Positions 48,380 to 57,750 of a stretch of DNA of 64,000 nt are shown here, one piece after another. Numbering within the stretch: the first letter of the stretch is position 1; the number at the start of each line of letters is the position of its first letter. The position numbers and the translations under genes were made by a program. Below the pieces are notes generated by a model. It was not told the DNA's origin. It worked only from the letters and a program-made list of their open reading frames with translations, and ran no database searches. The stretch is from contig NZ_JABBGH010000001.1 in the NCBI RefSeq assembly GCF_012927305.1, positions 1,922,001 through 1,986,000 of the forward strand, written 5' to 3'. The stretch is from Hymenobacter polaris. GTDB taxonomy: Bacteria > Bacteroidota > Bacteroidia > Cytophagales > Hymenobacteraceae.

Positions 48380-51300
48380 ATGAATAATTTCATTAAGGGG
48401 CTGATTGGCTTTTCGCTGCGGCACCCGTTTATCGTGTTCTTCGTCTCGGCCCTGGTGGTGGTAGCGGGCGCGGTAAGCTTCTACTACACTCCAGTGGAAG
48501 CCTACCCGGACGTGACCAACACCGAGGTGGTGATTATCACGCAGTGGCCCGGCCGCTCGGCCGAGGAGGTGGAGCGCTTCATCTCCATTCCAATTGAGAC
48601 TGAGATGAACTCCATCTCGCACAAGACGGTGATTCGCTCGATTAACCTGTTCGGGCTCTCGTTCATCAAGATTGTATTCGAGGACGGCACCGACAACTTC
48701 AACGCCCGCATGGAGGCCGCTCAGAAGCTGGCCAACGTGAACCTGCCCGACGGCGTGGACCCCGAGGTGCAGCCGCCCACCGGCCCCACCGGTGAAATTT
48801 ACCGCTACACGCTCACGTCCAAAACCAAGTCTTCGACCGAGCTCAAGACCCTAGAGGACTGGGTGATTGAGAAGAACCTGAAGGCCGTGCCCGGCGTGGG
48901 CGACGTGGTGAGCTTCGGCGGTAAGGTGAAGACCTATGAGGTGGCCGTGACGCCCCCTCTGCTGGTGAAGTACGGCCTCACGGCGCTCGACGTGTTCCAG
49001 GCCCTGCAACACGCCAACGTGAACGTGGGCGGCGACGTGGTGCGCGAAGGCCAGCAGGCGTTTGTGGTGCGCGGCATCGGTATTGTGAAGAATACCAGCG
49101 ACATCGAGAAGATTATTATTAAGAACGTGAACGGCGTGCCGGTGCTGGTGCGCAACGTGGCCGACGTGCACACCAGCAACCTGCCGCAGCTCGGCATCGT
49201 GGGCCGCGACGACCACGACGACGTGGTAGAGGGCATCGTGCTGATGCGCAAGGGCGAAAACCCCGGCGCCGTGCTGCCCCTGCTCGAAGCCAAGGTCAAC
49301 TACCTGAACACCACCGTACTGCCCGGCGACGTGCGCATTAAAGTCTTTTACGACCGCACCGAGCTGAACGAGCATACCTTGCACACGGTGAGCGAGAACG
49401 TGTTTCTCGGTATCACGCTGGTAACCATCATCCTGCTCATCTTTCTGGCGGACTGGCGCACGACCGTGACGGTGGCGATGGTCATCCCCCTAGCCCTGCT
49501 GTTCGCCTTCATCCTGATGCGCTGGAAGGGCATGACGGCTAACCTGCTCAGCATCGGCGCCATCGATTTCGGCATCATCATCGATGGCGCGGTGGTGATG
49601 GTGGAGGGCCTGTTTGTGATGCTGGCCCACTGGGCCGAGCACGAGGGCATGGAGAACTTCAACAAGCGCGCCAAGCTGAGCAAGATTTTGAAGACGGGCA
49701 CCGAGATGGGCAAGTCCATCTTCACCTCTAAACTCATCATTATCACCGCGCTCATCCCGATTTTCTCCTTCCAGAAAGTCGAGGGCAAGCTGTTTTCGCC
49801 GCTGGCCTACACCATCGGGTTTGCCCTCCTAGGGGCCCTACTGCTGGCCCTCACGCTGGTGCCGGTGCTCTCCAGCATCTTGCTGAATAAGAACGTGCGC
49901 GAGCGCCACAACCCGCTCATCGAGTTTCTGAACCGCAGCTACGCGCCCATGCTCGACGCGGTAATGAACAACCCGCGCCGCTCGATGCTGGTAGCCGTGG
50001 CGGCGCTGTTCATCGGTATTGGCTCATTTCACTTCGTGGGCACCGAGTTTTTGCCCCACCTCAACGAGGGCTCCATCTACGTGCGGGCTTCCATGCCCTT
50101 GAGCATCAGCCTGGAGGATTCGTACCACTTCACCAAACAGTTCCGGCAGGATTTCGAGCAGTTTCCCGAAGTGCGCGGCGTCATCTCCCAAACTGGCCGC
50201 CCCAACGACGGCACCGACGCCACGGGCTTCTTCAACCAGGAGTTTTTCGTGGACCTGTACCCCGCCGACCAGTGGAAGCGCAAGATTACCAAGGACGAGC
50301 TGATTGCCGAGATGCAGCAGAAGCTCGACCACTACCGCGGGGTGGACTTCAACTTCTCGCAGCCCATCAGCGACAACGTGGAGGAAGCCGTGTCGGGCGT
50401 GAAAGGCTCGATGGCCGTGAAGATTACCGGCGACGACCTCAACTTCTTGGATAAGAAAGCCGACGAGGTGTACGCCCAACTAAAGAAGGTAAAGGGCATC
50501 GAAGACCTGGGCATCTTCCGCAACCTGGGGCAGCCCGAACTGCACATCACCCTCGACCCCGACAAGATGGCCCAGTACGGCGTAGACGCCGCCGACGCCA
50601 ACGCCGTGATTGAGATGGCCATCGGCGGCAAGGCCGTGAGCCAGGTGTTTGAGGGCGAGCGCAAGTTCGACCTGCGCCTGCGCTACGATGTGCCCTACCG
50701 CAGCACGCCCGACCAGATTGGCAACCTCACCGTGCCCACCCTGGCCGGCGGCAAGGTGAAGCTGCTCGAAATCGCCAACATCCAGAATATCAGCGGTCCG
50801 GCCTTCATCTACCGCGAAAACAACTCGCGCTTCATCGCCGTCAAGTTCTCGGTGCGCGGCCGCGACCTAGGGTCTACCATCAAGGAAGCGCAGGCGCTGG
50901 TGGCCAAAAACGTAGCCCTGCCCAAAGGCTACGCCACGCAGTGGAACGGCGAGTTTGAAAACCAGGAGCGCGCCCAGCGGCAGCTAGCCATCGTGGTGCC
51001 TATCAGCATCCTGGCCATCTTCTTTATCCTGTTCGTGAGCTTCGGCAACGCCCTCGACTCGGTGCTGGTGCTGCTCAACGTGCCATTTGCCCTCATCGGT
51101 GGCATCGCGGCGCTGCTGCTCACGGGCGTCAACTTCAGCATCTCGGCCGGGGTGGGCTTCATCGCGCTGTTTGGGGTGGCTACGCAGGACGGCGTGATTC
51201 TGGTCAACAAGTTCCGCCACAACATGCGCGACGGCATGCCGCTGGTGCAGGCCATCAAGGACGGCGCCAAGTCGCGGCTGCGCCCGGTGGTGATGACGGC

Positions 51301-51487
51301 GCTCATGGCGTCCCTAGGCCTGCTGCCGGCCGCCATCAGCCACGGCATCGGCTCCGAAACCCAGAAGCCGCTGGCCATCGTGGTAATCGGCGGCCTCATC
51401 ACGGCCACCATCCTGTCACTGCTCATTCTGCCTACCGTGTACGAATGGGTATATAGCAGCCGGCAGGAACGCGAGCGCCATCGCTAG
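48380..51487 (+). CDS. czcA: heavy-metal RND efflux pump (CzcA type), cassette 1
   Basis: 1035 residues. Inner-membrane proton-driven metal exporter, twelve helices and two large periplasmic loops. N-terminal SFYYTPVEAYPDVTNTEVVI and TQWPGRSAEEVERF are HME-family hallmarks. In helix 4, AIDFGIIIDGAVVMVE places D396, D402 and E409, matching D402, D408 and E415 of C. metallidurans CzcA and not the Cu/Ag-type (CusA) helix. Zn, Co or Cd export is therefore most likely. Ends with a short basic tail. Confidence 0.95.
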   Translation: MNNFIKGLIGFSLRHPFIVFFVSALVVVAGAVSFYYTPVEAYPDVTNTEVVIITQWPGRSAEEVERFISIPIETEMNSISHKTVIRSINLFGLSFIKIVFEDGTDNFNARMEAAQKLANVNLPDGVDPEVQPPTGPTGEIYRYTLTSKTKSSTELKTLEDWVIEKNLKAVPGVGDVVSFGGKVKTYEVAVTPPLLVKYGLTALDVFQALQHANVNVGGDVVREGQQAFVVRGIGIVKNTSDIEKIIIKNVNGVPVLVRNVADVHTSNLPQLGIVGRDDHDDVVEGIVLMRKGENPGAVLPLLEAKVNYLNTTVLPGDVRIKVFYDRTELNEHTLHTVSENVFLGITLVTIILLIFLADWRTTVTVAMVIPLALLFAFILMRWKGMTANLLSIGAIDFGIIIDGAVVMVEGLFVMLAHWAEHEGMENFNKRAKLSKILKTGTEMGKSIFTSKLIIITALIPIFSFQKVEGKLFSPLAYTIGFALLGALLLALTLVPVLSSILLNKNVRERHNPLIEFLNRSYAPMLDAVMNNPRRSMLVAVAALFIGIGSFHFVGTEFLPHLNEGSIYVRASMPLSISLEDSYHFTKQFRQDFEQFPEVRGVISQTGRPNDGTDATGFFNQEFFVDLYPADQWKRKITKDELIAEMQQKLDHYRGVDFNFSQPISDNVEEAVSGVKGSMAVKITGDDLNFLDKKADEVYAQLKKVKGIEDLGIFRNLGQPELHITLDPDKMAQYGVDAADANAVIEMAIGGKAVSQVFEGERKFDLRLRYDVPYRSTPDQIGNLTVPTLAGGKVKLLEIANIQNISGPAFIYRENNSRFIAVKFSVRGRDLGSTIKEAQALVAKNVALPKGYATQWNGEFENQERAQRQLAIVVPISILAIFFILFVSFGNALDSVLVLLNVPFALIGGIAALLLTGVNFSISAGVGFIALFGVATQDGVILVNKFRHNMRDGMPLVQAIKDGAKSRLRPVVMTALMASLGLLPAAISHGIGSETQKPLAIVVIGGLITATILSLLILPTVYEWVYSSRQERERHR

Positions 51488-51622
51488 CTAGTTTGGCGCC
51501 AGCCGGCACCCCTAGGGGTGCAACGGCAGCTACTACTTATATTTTTTTTCATAAAGCAGCAGCTTGGCGAGCAAATTAGCAGCAGCAGGCGAAAACCAGT
51601 TGGCTAACTATAAGACAATGAG

Positions 51623-51652
51623 AATCCCTCAGCACCCGGTGCTGGGGGATTT
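51623..51652 (+). terminator. terminator of efflux cassette 1
   Basis: AATCCCTCAGCAC-ccg-GTGCTGGGGGATT followed by TATTTTT; one G-U pair. Confidence 0.8.
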
Positions 51653-51682
51653 ATTTTTGCGTGCTATAACATAATAATACAA

Positions 51683-51733
51683 TTTTAATACAATTCTAAT
51701 CTGTTCCTAACGTCTATCTAACCCGTTTTCAAT
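51683..51733 (+). promoter_or_regulatory. five 7-bp repeats in 11-bp phase upstream of cassette 2
   Basis: TTTTAAT (51683), TTCTAAT (51694), TCCTAAC (51705), ATCTAAC (51716), TTTCAAT (51727), exactly 11 bases apart; TAATAAT at 51672 may be a sixth. Same word and phase as the array before cassette 1, so both cassettes probably share one regulator. Confidence 0.7.
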
Positions 51734-51785
51734 GAGCGGGTAATGAATGTATAATTCTGATGAATCAAGTCCGATTTCTTCATGT

Positions 51786-51793
51786 TAGATTTG
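51786..51793 (+). promoter_or_regulatory. TAGATTTG -7 element of cassette 2
   Basis: Perfect match to TAnnTTTG, 34 bases before the GTG start at 51827. No good -33 word is seen, as expected for an activator-dependent promoter. Confidence 0.55.
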
Positions 51794-51826
51794 CTGGACT
51801 ACATACCCTGCGAATTTTTATAAAAA

Positions 51827-53197
51827 GTGGTTTTTCTAGTTTTAGTGGTTTCCGTTTTCCGCGCTTGGCTGGCGGCCGCGGCCCGCACCCTACAGGGGCT
51901 GGGCACCTACGCTTTGGCGGCGCTGCTGGCCCTAGGGCTGGCACCCGCGGCCCAGGCCCAGACCCCCACCGCGCCCATCGACACGGTGCGCCTGACGCTG
52001 CCCGAAGCTGAGCAGCGCTTCGTGCAAAACAACCTGGAGCTGCTGGCCCAGCGCTACAACATCTCGGCCCAGCAGGCCCTGGCCATTCAGGCGCGGCTCA
52101 TCGACAACCCCACGCTGTTTGTAGACCAGAATGCGCTGCAGCAAACCATTCACCGCCAAGATGCGGTGGGCACCAACGCCGACCTGGGCAAGACGCAGGT
52201 GGCGGTGCAGGTGCAGCAGCTCTTTTCGCTGGCAGGCCGCCGCCGCGCCGCGGGCCGCGCCCAGGAGCAAGCCGCCGTGGTCGAGTCGTTCAACCTGGAA
52301 GACCTGGTGCGCAACCTGCGCTACCAGCTGCGCACCACATTCTACGACATTTACTTTCGCCAGCAGACGCTGCGCGTCTACGACACCGAAATTCCGCAGC
52401 TGCGCCACACGGTGGACCTCTACCAGGGCCAATATGAGAAGGGCAACATCGCGCTCAAGGAGGTTATTCGCTTGAAGGCCTTTCTATTCACGCTCGAAAC
52501 CGAGCGCGTGGGCCTCGTGACGGACCAGGCTAACTCGCAGGCCGACTTGCACATTTTGCTGCGCGACTCGGCCAGCACCGTGTACAAGCCGGTGGTAGAT
52601 ACGCGCCGCCTGCGCGACCTCTCGCCCGCTGCCTACCCCGAGGCCCAGCTAACCGACTCGGCCCTGGTGCGCCGCGCCGACCTGCTGGCCCGCCGCGCCG
52701 AGGTGCAGCACCAAAACCTGAACCTGCGCCTGCAGCGCGCTATTGCCACCCCCGACCTGGCCCTAGGCTACAGCTACGACCGCTTCGGCTCGTACTTCGA
52801 TAATTACAACTCGCTGACCGTGGGCATTGCCGTTCCCATCTTCAACCGCAACCAGGGCAATATTCAGGCGGCCAGAGCCCAGATAAGCGTGGCCCAGGCC
52901 CAGCTGGCCCAGCGCCAGCTTACGGTGCGCCGCGAGGTACACGAAGCCTACCAGGTGGCCCTGCGCCAGGATGAGCTGTACCAGAACACCAACCGCGACA
53001 CCACGCCCTTTTCGACCCTCATCGACAACATCGAGAAGAGCTACACCAAGCGCCTTATCAGCATTGTGGAGTACCTTGACTTTTACGAGGCCTATAAGAA
53101 CAACGTACTGCAGCTGAATGCTTTGCGCGCCAATCGGATGCGTGCCTTCGAGAACCTGAACCTGACTACCGGCCGCGTTTTCTACCGGGCCGAATAG
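51827..53197 (+). CDS. czcC: outer-membrane efflux factor (CzcC/TolC type), cassette 2
   Basis: 456 residues, GTG start (VVFLVLVVSVFRAWLAAAAR); an internal Met is not near the N-terminus, so the GTG is retained. Signal segment ends AAQAQ near residue 45. Two OEP repeats with LTLPEAEQRFVQNNLELLAQ, VQVQQLFSLAGRRRAAG and GIAVPIFNRNQGNIQAARAQ. It lacks the Pro/Thr-rich extension of its cassette 1 counterpart, so this is the more usual size. First gene of cassette 2. Confidence 0.92.
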   Translation: MVFLVLVVSVFRAWLAAAARTLQGLGTYALAALLALGLAPAAQAQTPTAPIDTVRLTLPEAEQRFVQNNLELLAQRYNISAQQALAIQARLIDNPTLFVDQNALQQTIHRQDAVGTNADLGKTQVAVQVQQLFSLAGRRRAAGRAQEQAAVVESFNLEDLVRNLRYQLRTTFYDIYFRQQTLRVYDTEIPQLRHTVDLYQGQYEKGNIALKEVIRLKAFLFTLETERVGLVTDQANSQADLHILLRDSASTVYKPVVDTRRLRDLSPAAYPEAQLTDSALVRRADLLARRAEVQHQNLNLRLQRAIATPDLALGYSYDRFGSYFDNYNSLTVGIAVPIFNRNQGNIQAARAQISVAQAQLAQRQLTVRREVHEAYQVALRQDELYQNTNRDTTPFSTLIDNIEKSYTKRLISIVEYLDFYEAYKNNVLQLNALRANRMRAFENLNLTTGRVFYRAE

Positions 53198-53293
53198 CGT
53201 CAGTCAGCAGCTGTTACTTATCATTCAACCGATAAGGCATAAGCTGGCGACTGGTAATTGATACCTGCTAATTGCTAATTGATACTTGAACTG

Positions 53294-54391
53294 ATGTCCC
53301 GCTTTCCTTATTTTCTGCTACTGACCCTAGGCCTCGGCGCGTGCTCCAAGGCCGCGCCCGACGACGAGAACAAGCCGCCCGTAGCCAAACCGTTCAATCT
53401 TTCGGGCCAAACCTTGAAGGAGCTAGCCTTCGACACGGTGCGCCTGGAGCCCGTGCGCAGCGAGCAGGTGTACACGGGCCAGATAGTGACCAATGGCGAC
53501 AAAACGACCAAGGTGTTTCCGCTGGTGGGAGGCGTGGTCGAGAAGCTAAATGTGGAGCTGGGCGACCACGTGAACAAGGGCCAGGTGCTGGCGGTGGTGC
53601 GCTCGGGCGAGATTGCCGACGTGCAAAACCAAAATAGCACCGCTGGCACCGACGTGGCCATCGCCAACAAAAACCTGGCCGTGGCCGAAGACCAGTTTAA
53701 AGCCGGCCTGGCCGCCGAGCGCGACGTGGTGCTGGCCCGCCAGGAGTTGCGTAAAGCTCAAAGCAACTTGGGCAAGACGACGAAGCAGTTGGGCATCTAC
53801 GACGTGACGAAGGACGGGCACTACACGATTAAGGCCCCCATCTCGGGCTTCATCACCGACAAGAACGTGACCCAGGGCATGCAGTACACCACGGCCAACA
53901 GCGACCCCGATGGCTTCTTTACCATCGCCGACCTCGACCAGGTGTGGGTACTGGCCAACGTGTTTGAGGCCGATATTGATAAGGTGCGCGTGGGCTACCA
54001 GGCCGACATCACTACGCTCTCCTACCCCGACAAGCACTTCAAGGGCGTAGTAGACAAGGTGTTCAATGTGCTCGACCCCGATAGCAAAGCCCTGAAGGTG
54101 CGCGTGAAGCTAGCTAACCCCGGCTACCTGCTCAAGCCCGAGATGTTTGCCCAAGTGCGCATCCTCAATACTGAGAAAGCCAAGGAAATAGCCGTGCCGG
54201 CCGCCGCCGTGGTCTTCAACGATAACCGCTACTTCGTGCTAGTATACAAAAATGCCCAGAAAGTAGATACCCGCGCCGTAACGGTGACCAAAACCGTGGG
54301 TGACATCAGCTACGTGACCGGCGACTTGAAGCCCGGCGAGGTAATTATTACCAGAAACCAGCTGCTCGTGTACGACGAGCTAAATGATTAA
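53294..54391 (+). CDS. czcB: RND efflux periplasmic adaptor (CzcB type), lipoprotein, cassette 2
   Basis: 365 residues from ATG 53294 (MSRFPYFLLLTLGLGACSKA), which gives a good lipoprotein signal with the lipid on C17. Membrane-fusion fold: VFPLVGGVVEKLNVELGDHV, alpha-hairpin, IKAPISGFITDKNVTQGMQY and VWVLANVFEADIDKVRVGYQ. Similar throughout to the cassette 1 adaptor but clearly diverged. A REP-like element fills the spacer before czcA. Confidence 0.93.
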   Translation: MSRFPYFLLLTLGLGACSKAAPDDENKPPVAKPFNLSGQTLKELAFDTVRLEPVRSEQVYTGQIVTNGDKTTKVFPLVGGVVEKLNVELGDHVNKGQVLAVVRSGEIADVQNQNSTAGTDVAIANKNLAVAEDQFKAGLAAERDVVLARQELRKAQSNLGKTTKQLGIYDVTKDGHYTIKAPISGFITDKNVTQGMQYTTANSDPDGFFTIADLDQVWVLANVFEADIDKVRVGYQADITTLSYPDKHFKGVVDKVFNVLDPDSKALKVRVKLANPGYLLKPEMFAQVRILNTEKAKEIAVPAAAVVFNDNRYFVLVYKNAQKVDTRAVTVTKTVGDISYVTGDLKPGEVIITRNQLLVYDELND

Positions 54392-54401
54392 GTAAAGGGA
54401 G

Positions 54402-54509
54402 AAAAAGGCGGTCATGCTGAGCCCCGCGAAGCATCTCTACCGCATCGTTGAACGAAATCTAAGCGGCGCGACAGAGATGCTTCGGCAGGCTCAGCATGAC
54501 CGCCTTTTT
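54402..54509. repeat. long palindromic REP-like element, copy 7, between czcB and czcA
   Basis: AAAAAGGCGGTCATGCTGAG with GAAGCATCTCT, and the complement on the right; the middle of the arms (ccccgc / ggcagg) no longer pairs well. It sits 10 bases after the czcB stop and 14 bases before the czcA ATG. Confidence 0.88.
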
Positions 54510-54523
54510 ATAGGCTATCACTA

Positions 54524-57500
54524 ATGAATAAGTTTATCCAGGGCATTATTGCCTTTTCGCTCAAGAACCGGGGCTTTATATTTCTGCTGACCCTAGCGGC
54601 CGTGGTGGCTGGCTGGGTGAGCTACCGCAACACGCCCATCGAGGCGTTTCCCGACGTTACGAACACCGAGATTACCATCATCACGCAGTGGCCCGGCCGC
54701 TCGGCCGAGGAGATTGAGAAATTCGTGACCGCCCCGATTGAGATTGCCCTCAACCCGGTGCAGAAAAAAACCAGCGTGCGCTCGACCACCTTGTTTGGGC
54801 TATCGGTGGTGAAGATAATTTTTGACGACGGCGTGGACGATGCCTTTGCCCGCGTGCAGGTGAACAACCTGCTGGCCGGCGCCGACCTGCCCGACGGGGC
54901 CGAGCCCGAGGTGCAGCCGCCCTACGGCCCCACCGGCGAGATTTTTCGCTACACGCTGGTCAGCAAAAATAAGACGACGCGCGAGTTGAAAACCATCCAG
55001 GATTGGGTGATTGAGCGCAACATCAAGGCGGTTCCCGGCGTGGCCGATGTGAACTCGTTTGGTGGCGAGGTGAAGGACTACGAGATATCGGTGGACCCTA
55101 GCAAGCTGCAGGATTTTGGCCTTACGCCGCTGGACTTGTACACGGCCGTGCAGCGCTCCAATATCAACGTGGGCGGCGACGTCATCAACGAGGGCCAGCA
55201 GAACTACGTGGTGCGCGGCATCGGTCTGCTCAATAATATCTCCGACATCAACAACACGGTTATTAAAACCGTGAACGGCGCGCCGATTTTGGTGAAGGAC
55301 GTGGCGCAGGTGCAGGAGTCGAATTTGCCGCGCCTGGGCAAGGTGGGCCGCGGGCTGAACGACGACATGGTAGAGGGCATCGTGGTAATGCGCAAGGGCG
55401 AAAACCCGTCGGAAGTAATTAAGCGCCTGCAGGATAAGGTAACGCTGCTGAATGAGAAGATTCTGCCGCCCGACGTGAAGATTAGCACCTTTTACAACCG
55501 GCAGAACCTGATTGACTTCTCGACTGAAACCGTGATTCACAACCTGCTCGAAGGCATGCTCTTCGTAACGGTCATCGTGTTTTTGTTCATGGCCGATTGG
55601 CGCACCACGCTCATCGTGAGCATCATCATTCCGCTGGCGCTGCTGTTCGCGTTTATCTGCCTGCGGCTGCGCGGCATGAGTGCCAACCTGCTGAGCATGG
55701 GCGCCATCGACTTCGGCATCATCATCGACGGCGCGGTGGTGATGGTGGAGGGCTTGTTCGTGGCCCTCGACCACAAGGCGCACGAAGTAGGCATGGAGCG
55801 CTTTAACAAGCTGGCCAAGCTGGGCTTGATTAAGAAGACGGGCCGCGATATGGGCAAGTCCATCTTCTTCGCCAAGGCCATTATTATCACCGCGCTGCTG
55901 CCCATTTTCTCGTTCGAGAAAGTGGAGGGAAAGGTGTTTTCGCCCCTGGCCTGGACCCTAGGGTTTGCCCTGCTGGGCGCGCTGATTTTCACGCTTACGC
56001 TGGTGCCGGTGCTGGCTTCTATTCTGCTGCGCAAAGACGTGCGCGAGAAGGACAATTTCATTGTGCGCGGCATCAGCAACGGGGCGCGCCGGGTGTTCAA
56101 CTTCACCTACGCCCGCAAAACGGCCAGCTTGATTTTTGCGGCGCTGCTCGTGGCGGGTGGCATTGGGCTGTATGGCTTCCTGGGCACCGAGTTTTTGCCC
56201 GAGCTGAACGAGGGCTCGATTTACGTGCGGGCACAGTTGCCGCTCAGCATCGGGCTCGATGCCAGCAACAAGCTGTGCAACGAGATGCGCCGGGTGTTTC
56301 TGAGCTTTCCGGAGGTGAGCGACGTGGTGAGCCAGACCGGCCGCCCCAACGACGGCACCGACCCCACGGGCTTCTACAACAACGAGTTCCTGGTGCAAAT
56401 CAAGCACACGGACGAGGTGCAGAAAAAGATGAAATCCAAGGTCTACCGCGAGGAGCTGATTGAGCACATGCAGGAAAAGCTCAACCGCTTTCCGGGCGTG
56501 GATTTCAACTTCTCGCAGCCCATTACCGACAACGTGGAGGAAGCCGCTTCGGGCGTGAAGGGCAGCATTGCGGTCAAGATTTACGGCACCGACCTGCGCA
56601 TTATGGAGGGCAAGGCGCGCCAGGTATTTGAGGTGCTGCAAACCGTGGATGGCATCGACGACCTAGGCCTGCTGCGCAACATTGGCCAGCCCGAGTTGCA
56701 CGCCGACCTCGACGAGCGCCGCATGGCCAGCTACGGCGTGAGCAAGAGCGACGCCAACGCGGTGCTCGAAATGGCGGTGGGCGGCAAGCAAGCCAGCCAG
56801 ATGTACGAGGGCGAGCGCAAATTTCCCATTCGGGTGCGCTACGAGCCGCAATTCCGGCAAACCCCAGCCCAGATTGCGGCCCTGATGGTGCCCACCCAAA
56901 ACGGCAAAACCGTGCCCCTCACTGAAATTGCGACCGTGGCGCCCGTCACCGGCCCGAGCCTGATTTATCGCGACGATAACACGCGCTTTTCGGCCGTGAA
57001 ATTCTCGGTGCGCGGGCGCGACCTAGGGTCGGCCATTGCCGAGGCGCAGCGCAAGGTGGACAAGGTGGTGAGCTTGCCTAAAGGCTACAGCATGAAGTGG
57101 ACCGGCGACTTCGAAAACCAGCGCCGCGCCTCGCAGCGCCTGGCCCAAGTGGTGCCCATTTCGCTGGCGCTTATCTTCTTCATTCTCTTCATCTTGTTCG
57201 GCAACCTCAAGGACGCCGGCCTGGTGCTGCTCAACGTGCCGTTTGCCCTCATCGGCGGCATTGCCATGCTGCTGCTCACGCACACCAACTTCTCTATTTC
57301 GGCCGGCATCGGCTTCATCGCGCTGTTCGGCATCTGCATTCAGAACGGGGTAATTCTCATCAGCGTGTTCAAGCAGAACATGGTACGCAAGATGAGCCTC
57401 GACCGCAGCCTCTCGGAAGGCGTGGCCAGCCGCGTGCGCCCGGTGGTGATGACGGCCCTCATGGCTATTATCGGCCTCATGCCGGCGGCCCTCAGCACCG

Positions 57501-57676
57501 GCATCGGCTCCGAAACCAGCAAGCCGCTGGCCATCGTCGTGATTGGCGGGCTGCTCACCGGCACGGTGCTCACGCTGTTCATCTTCCCGCTCATCTTCGA
57601 GCGCACCTACCGCGCCGAGCACACCCACTACACCGACGACCGCGCCACCCCGCCCGAGGCCGTGCTGGTACATTAG
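54524..57676 (+). CDS. czcA: heavy-metal RND efflux pump (CzcA type), cassette 2
   Basis: 1050 residues. Second HME-RND pump, same plan as the first: YRNTPIEAFPDVTNTEITII and TQWPGRSAEEIEKF near the N-terminus, and AIDFGIIIDGAVVMVE with D396, D402 and E409 at identical positions, so again Zn/Co/Cd-like. The periplasmic loops have diverged most, pointing to a different metal preference or regulation. Ends with an extra acidic tail (DDRATPPEAVLVH). A terminator follows at 57704. Confidence 0.95.
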   Translation: MNKFIQGIIAFSLKNRGFIFLLTLAAVVAGWVSYRNTPIEAFPDVTNTEITIITQWPGRSAEEIEKFVTAPIEIALNPVQKKTSVRSTTLFGLSVVKIIFDDGVDDAFARVQVNNLLAGADLPDGAEPEVQPPYGPTGEIFRYTLVSKNKTTRELKTIQDWVIERNIKAVPGVADVNSFGGEVKDYEISVDPSKLQDFGLTPLDLYTAVQRSNINVGGDVINEGQQNYVVRGIGLLNNISDINNTVIKTVNGAPILVKDVAQVQESNLPRLGKVGRGLNDDMVEGIVVMRKGENPSEVIKRLQDKVTLLNEKILPPDVKISTFYNRQNLIDFSTETVIHNLLEGMLFVTVIVFLFMADWRTTLIVSIIIPLALLFAFICLRLRGMSANLLSMGAIDFGIIIDGAVVMVEGLFVALDHKAHEVGMERFNKLAKLGLIKKTGRDMGKSIFFAKAIIITALLPIFSFEKVEGKVFSPLAWTLGFALLGALIFTLTLVPVLASILLRKDVREKDNFIVRGISNGARRVFNFTYARKTASLIFAALLVAGGIGLYGFLGTEFLPELNEGSIYVRAQLPLSIGLDASNKLCNEMRRVFLSFPEVSDVVSQTGRPNDGTDPTGFYNNEFLVQIKHTDEVQKKMKSKVYREELIEHMQEKLNRFPGVDFNFSQPITDNVEEAASGVKGSIAVKIYGTDLRIMEGKARQVFEVLQTVDGIDDLGLLRNIGQPELHADLDERRMASYGVSKSDANAVLEMAVGGKQASQMYEGERKFPIRVRYEPQFRQTPAQIAALMVPTQNGKTVPLTEIATVAPVTGPSLIYRDDNTRFSAVKFSVRGRDLGSAIAEAQRKVDKVVSLPKGYSMKWTGDFENQRRASQRLAQVVPISLALIFFILFILFGNLKDAGLVLLNVPFALIGGIAMLLLTHTNFSISAGIGFIALFGICIQNGVILISVFKQNMVRKMSLDRSLSEGVASRVRPVVMTALMAIIGLMPAALSTGIGSETSKPLAIVVIGGLLTGTVLTLFIFPLIFERTYRAEHTHYTDDRATPPEAVLVH

Positions 57677-57703
57677 CAGGGCCCTAGGGCCACTCAGCAA
57701 GGC

Positions 57704-57736
57704 AAAGGGCTCCGCTTATCTTGCGGAGCCCTTTTT
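57704..57736 (+). terminator. terminator of efflux cassette 2
   Basis: AAAGGGCTCCGC-ttatctt-GCGGAGCCCTTTTT, a perfect 12-bp stem with U tract. Confidence 0.88.
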
Positions 57737-57750
57737 CCTTCTCTACGAGC

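Larger units (their letters stand above)
51488..51826. other. 339-base spacer between the two efflux cassettes
   Basis: Holds a terminator for cassette 1 (51623-51652), then the AT-rich regulatory region of cassette 2 with the phased repeats and a perfect TAGATTTG at 51786-51793. No ORF of its own. Confidence 0.7.
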
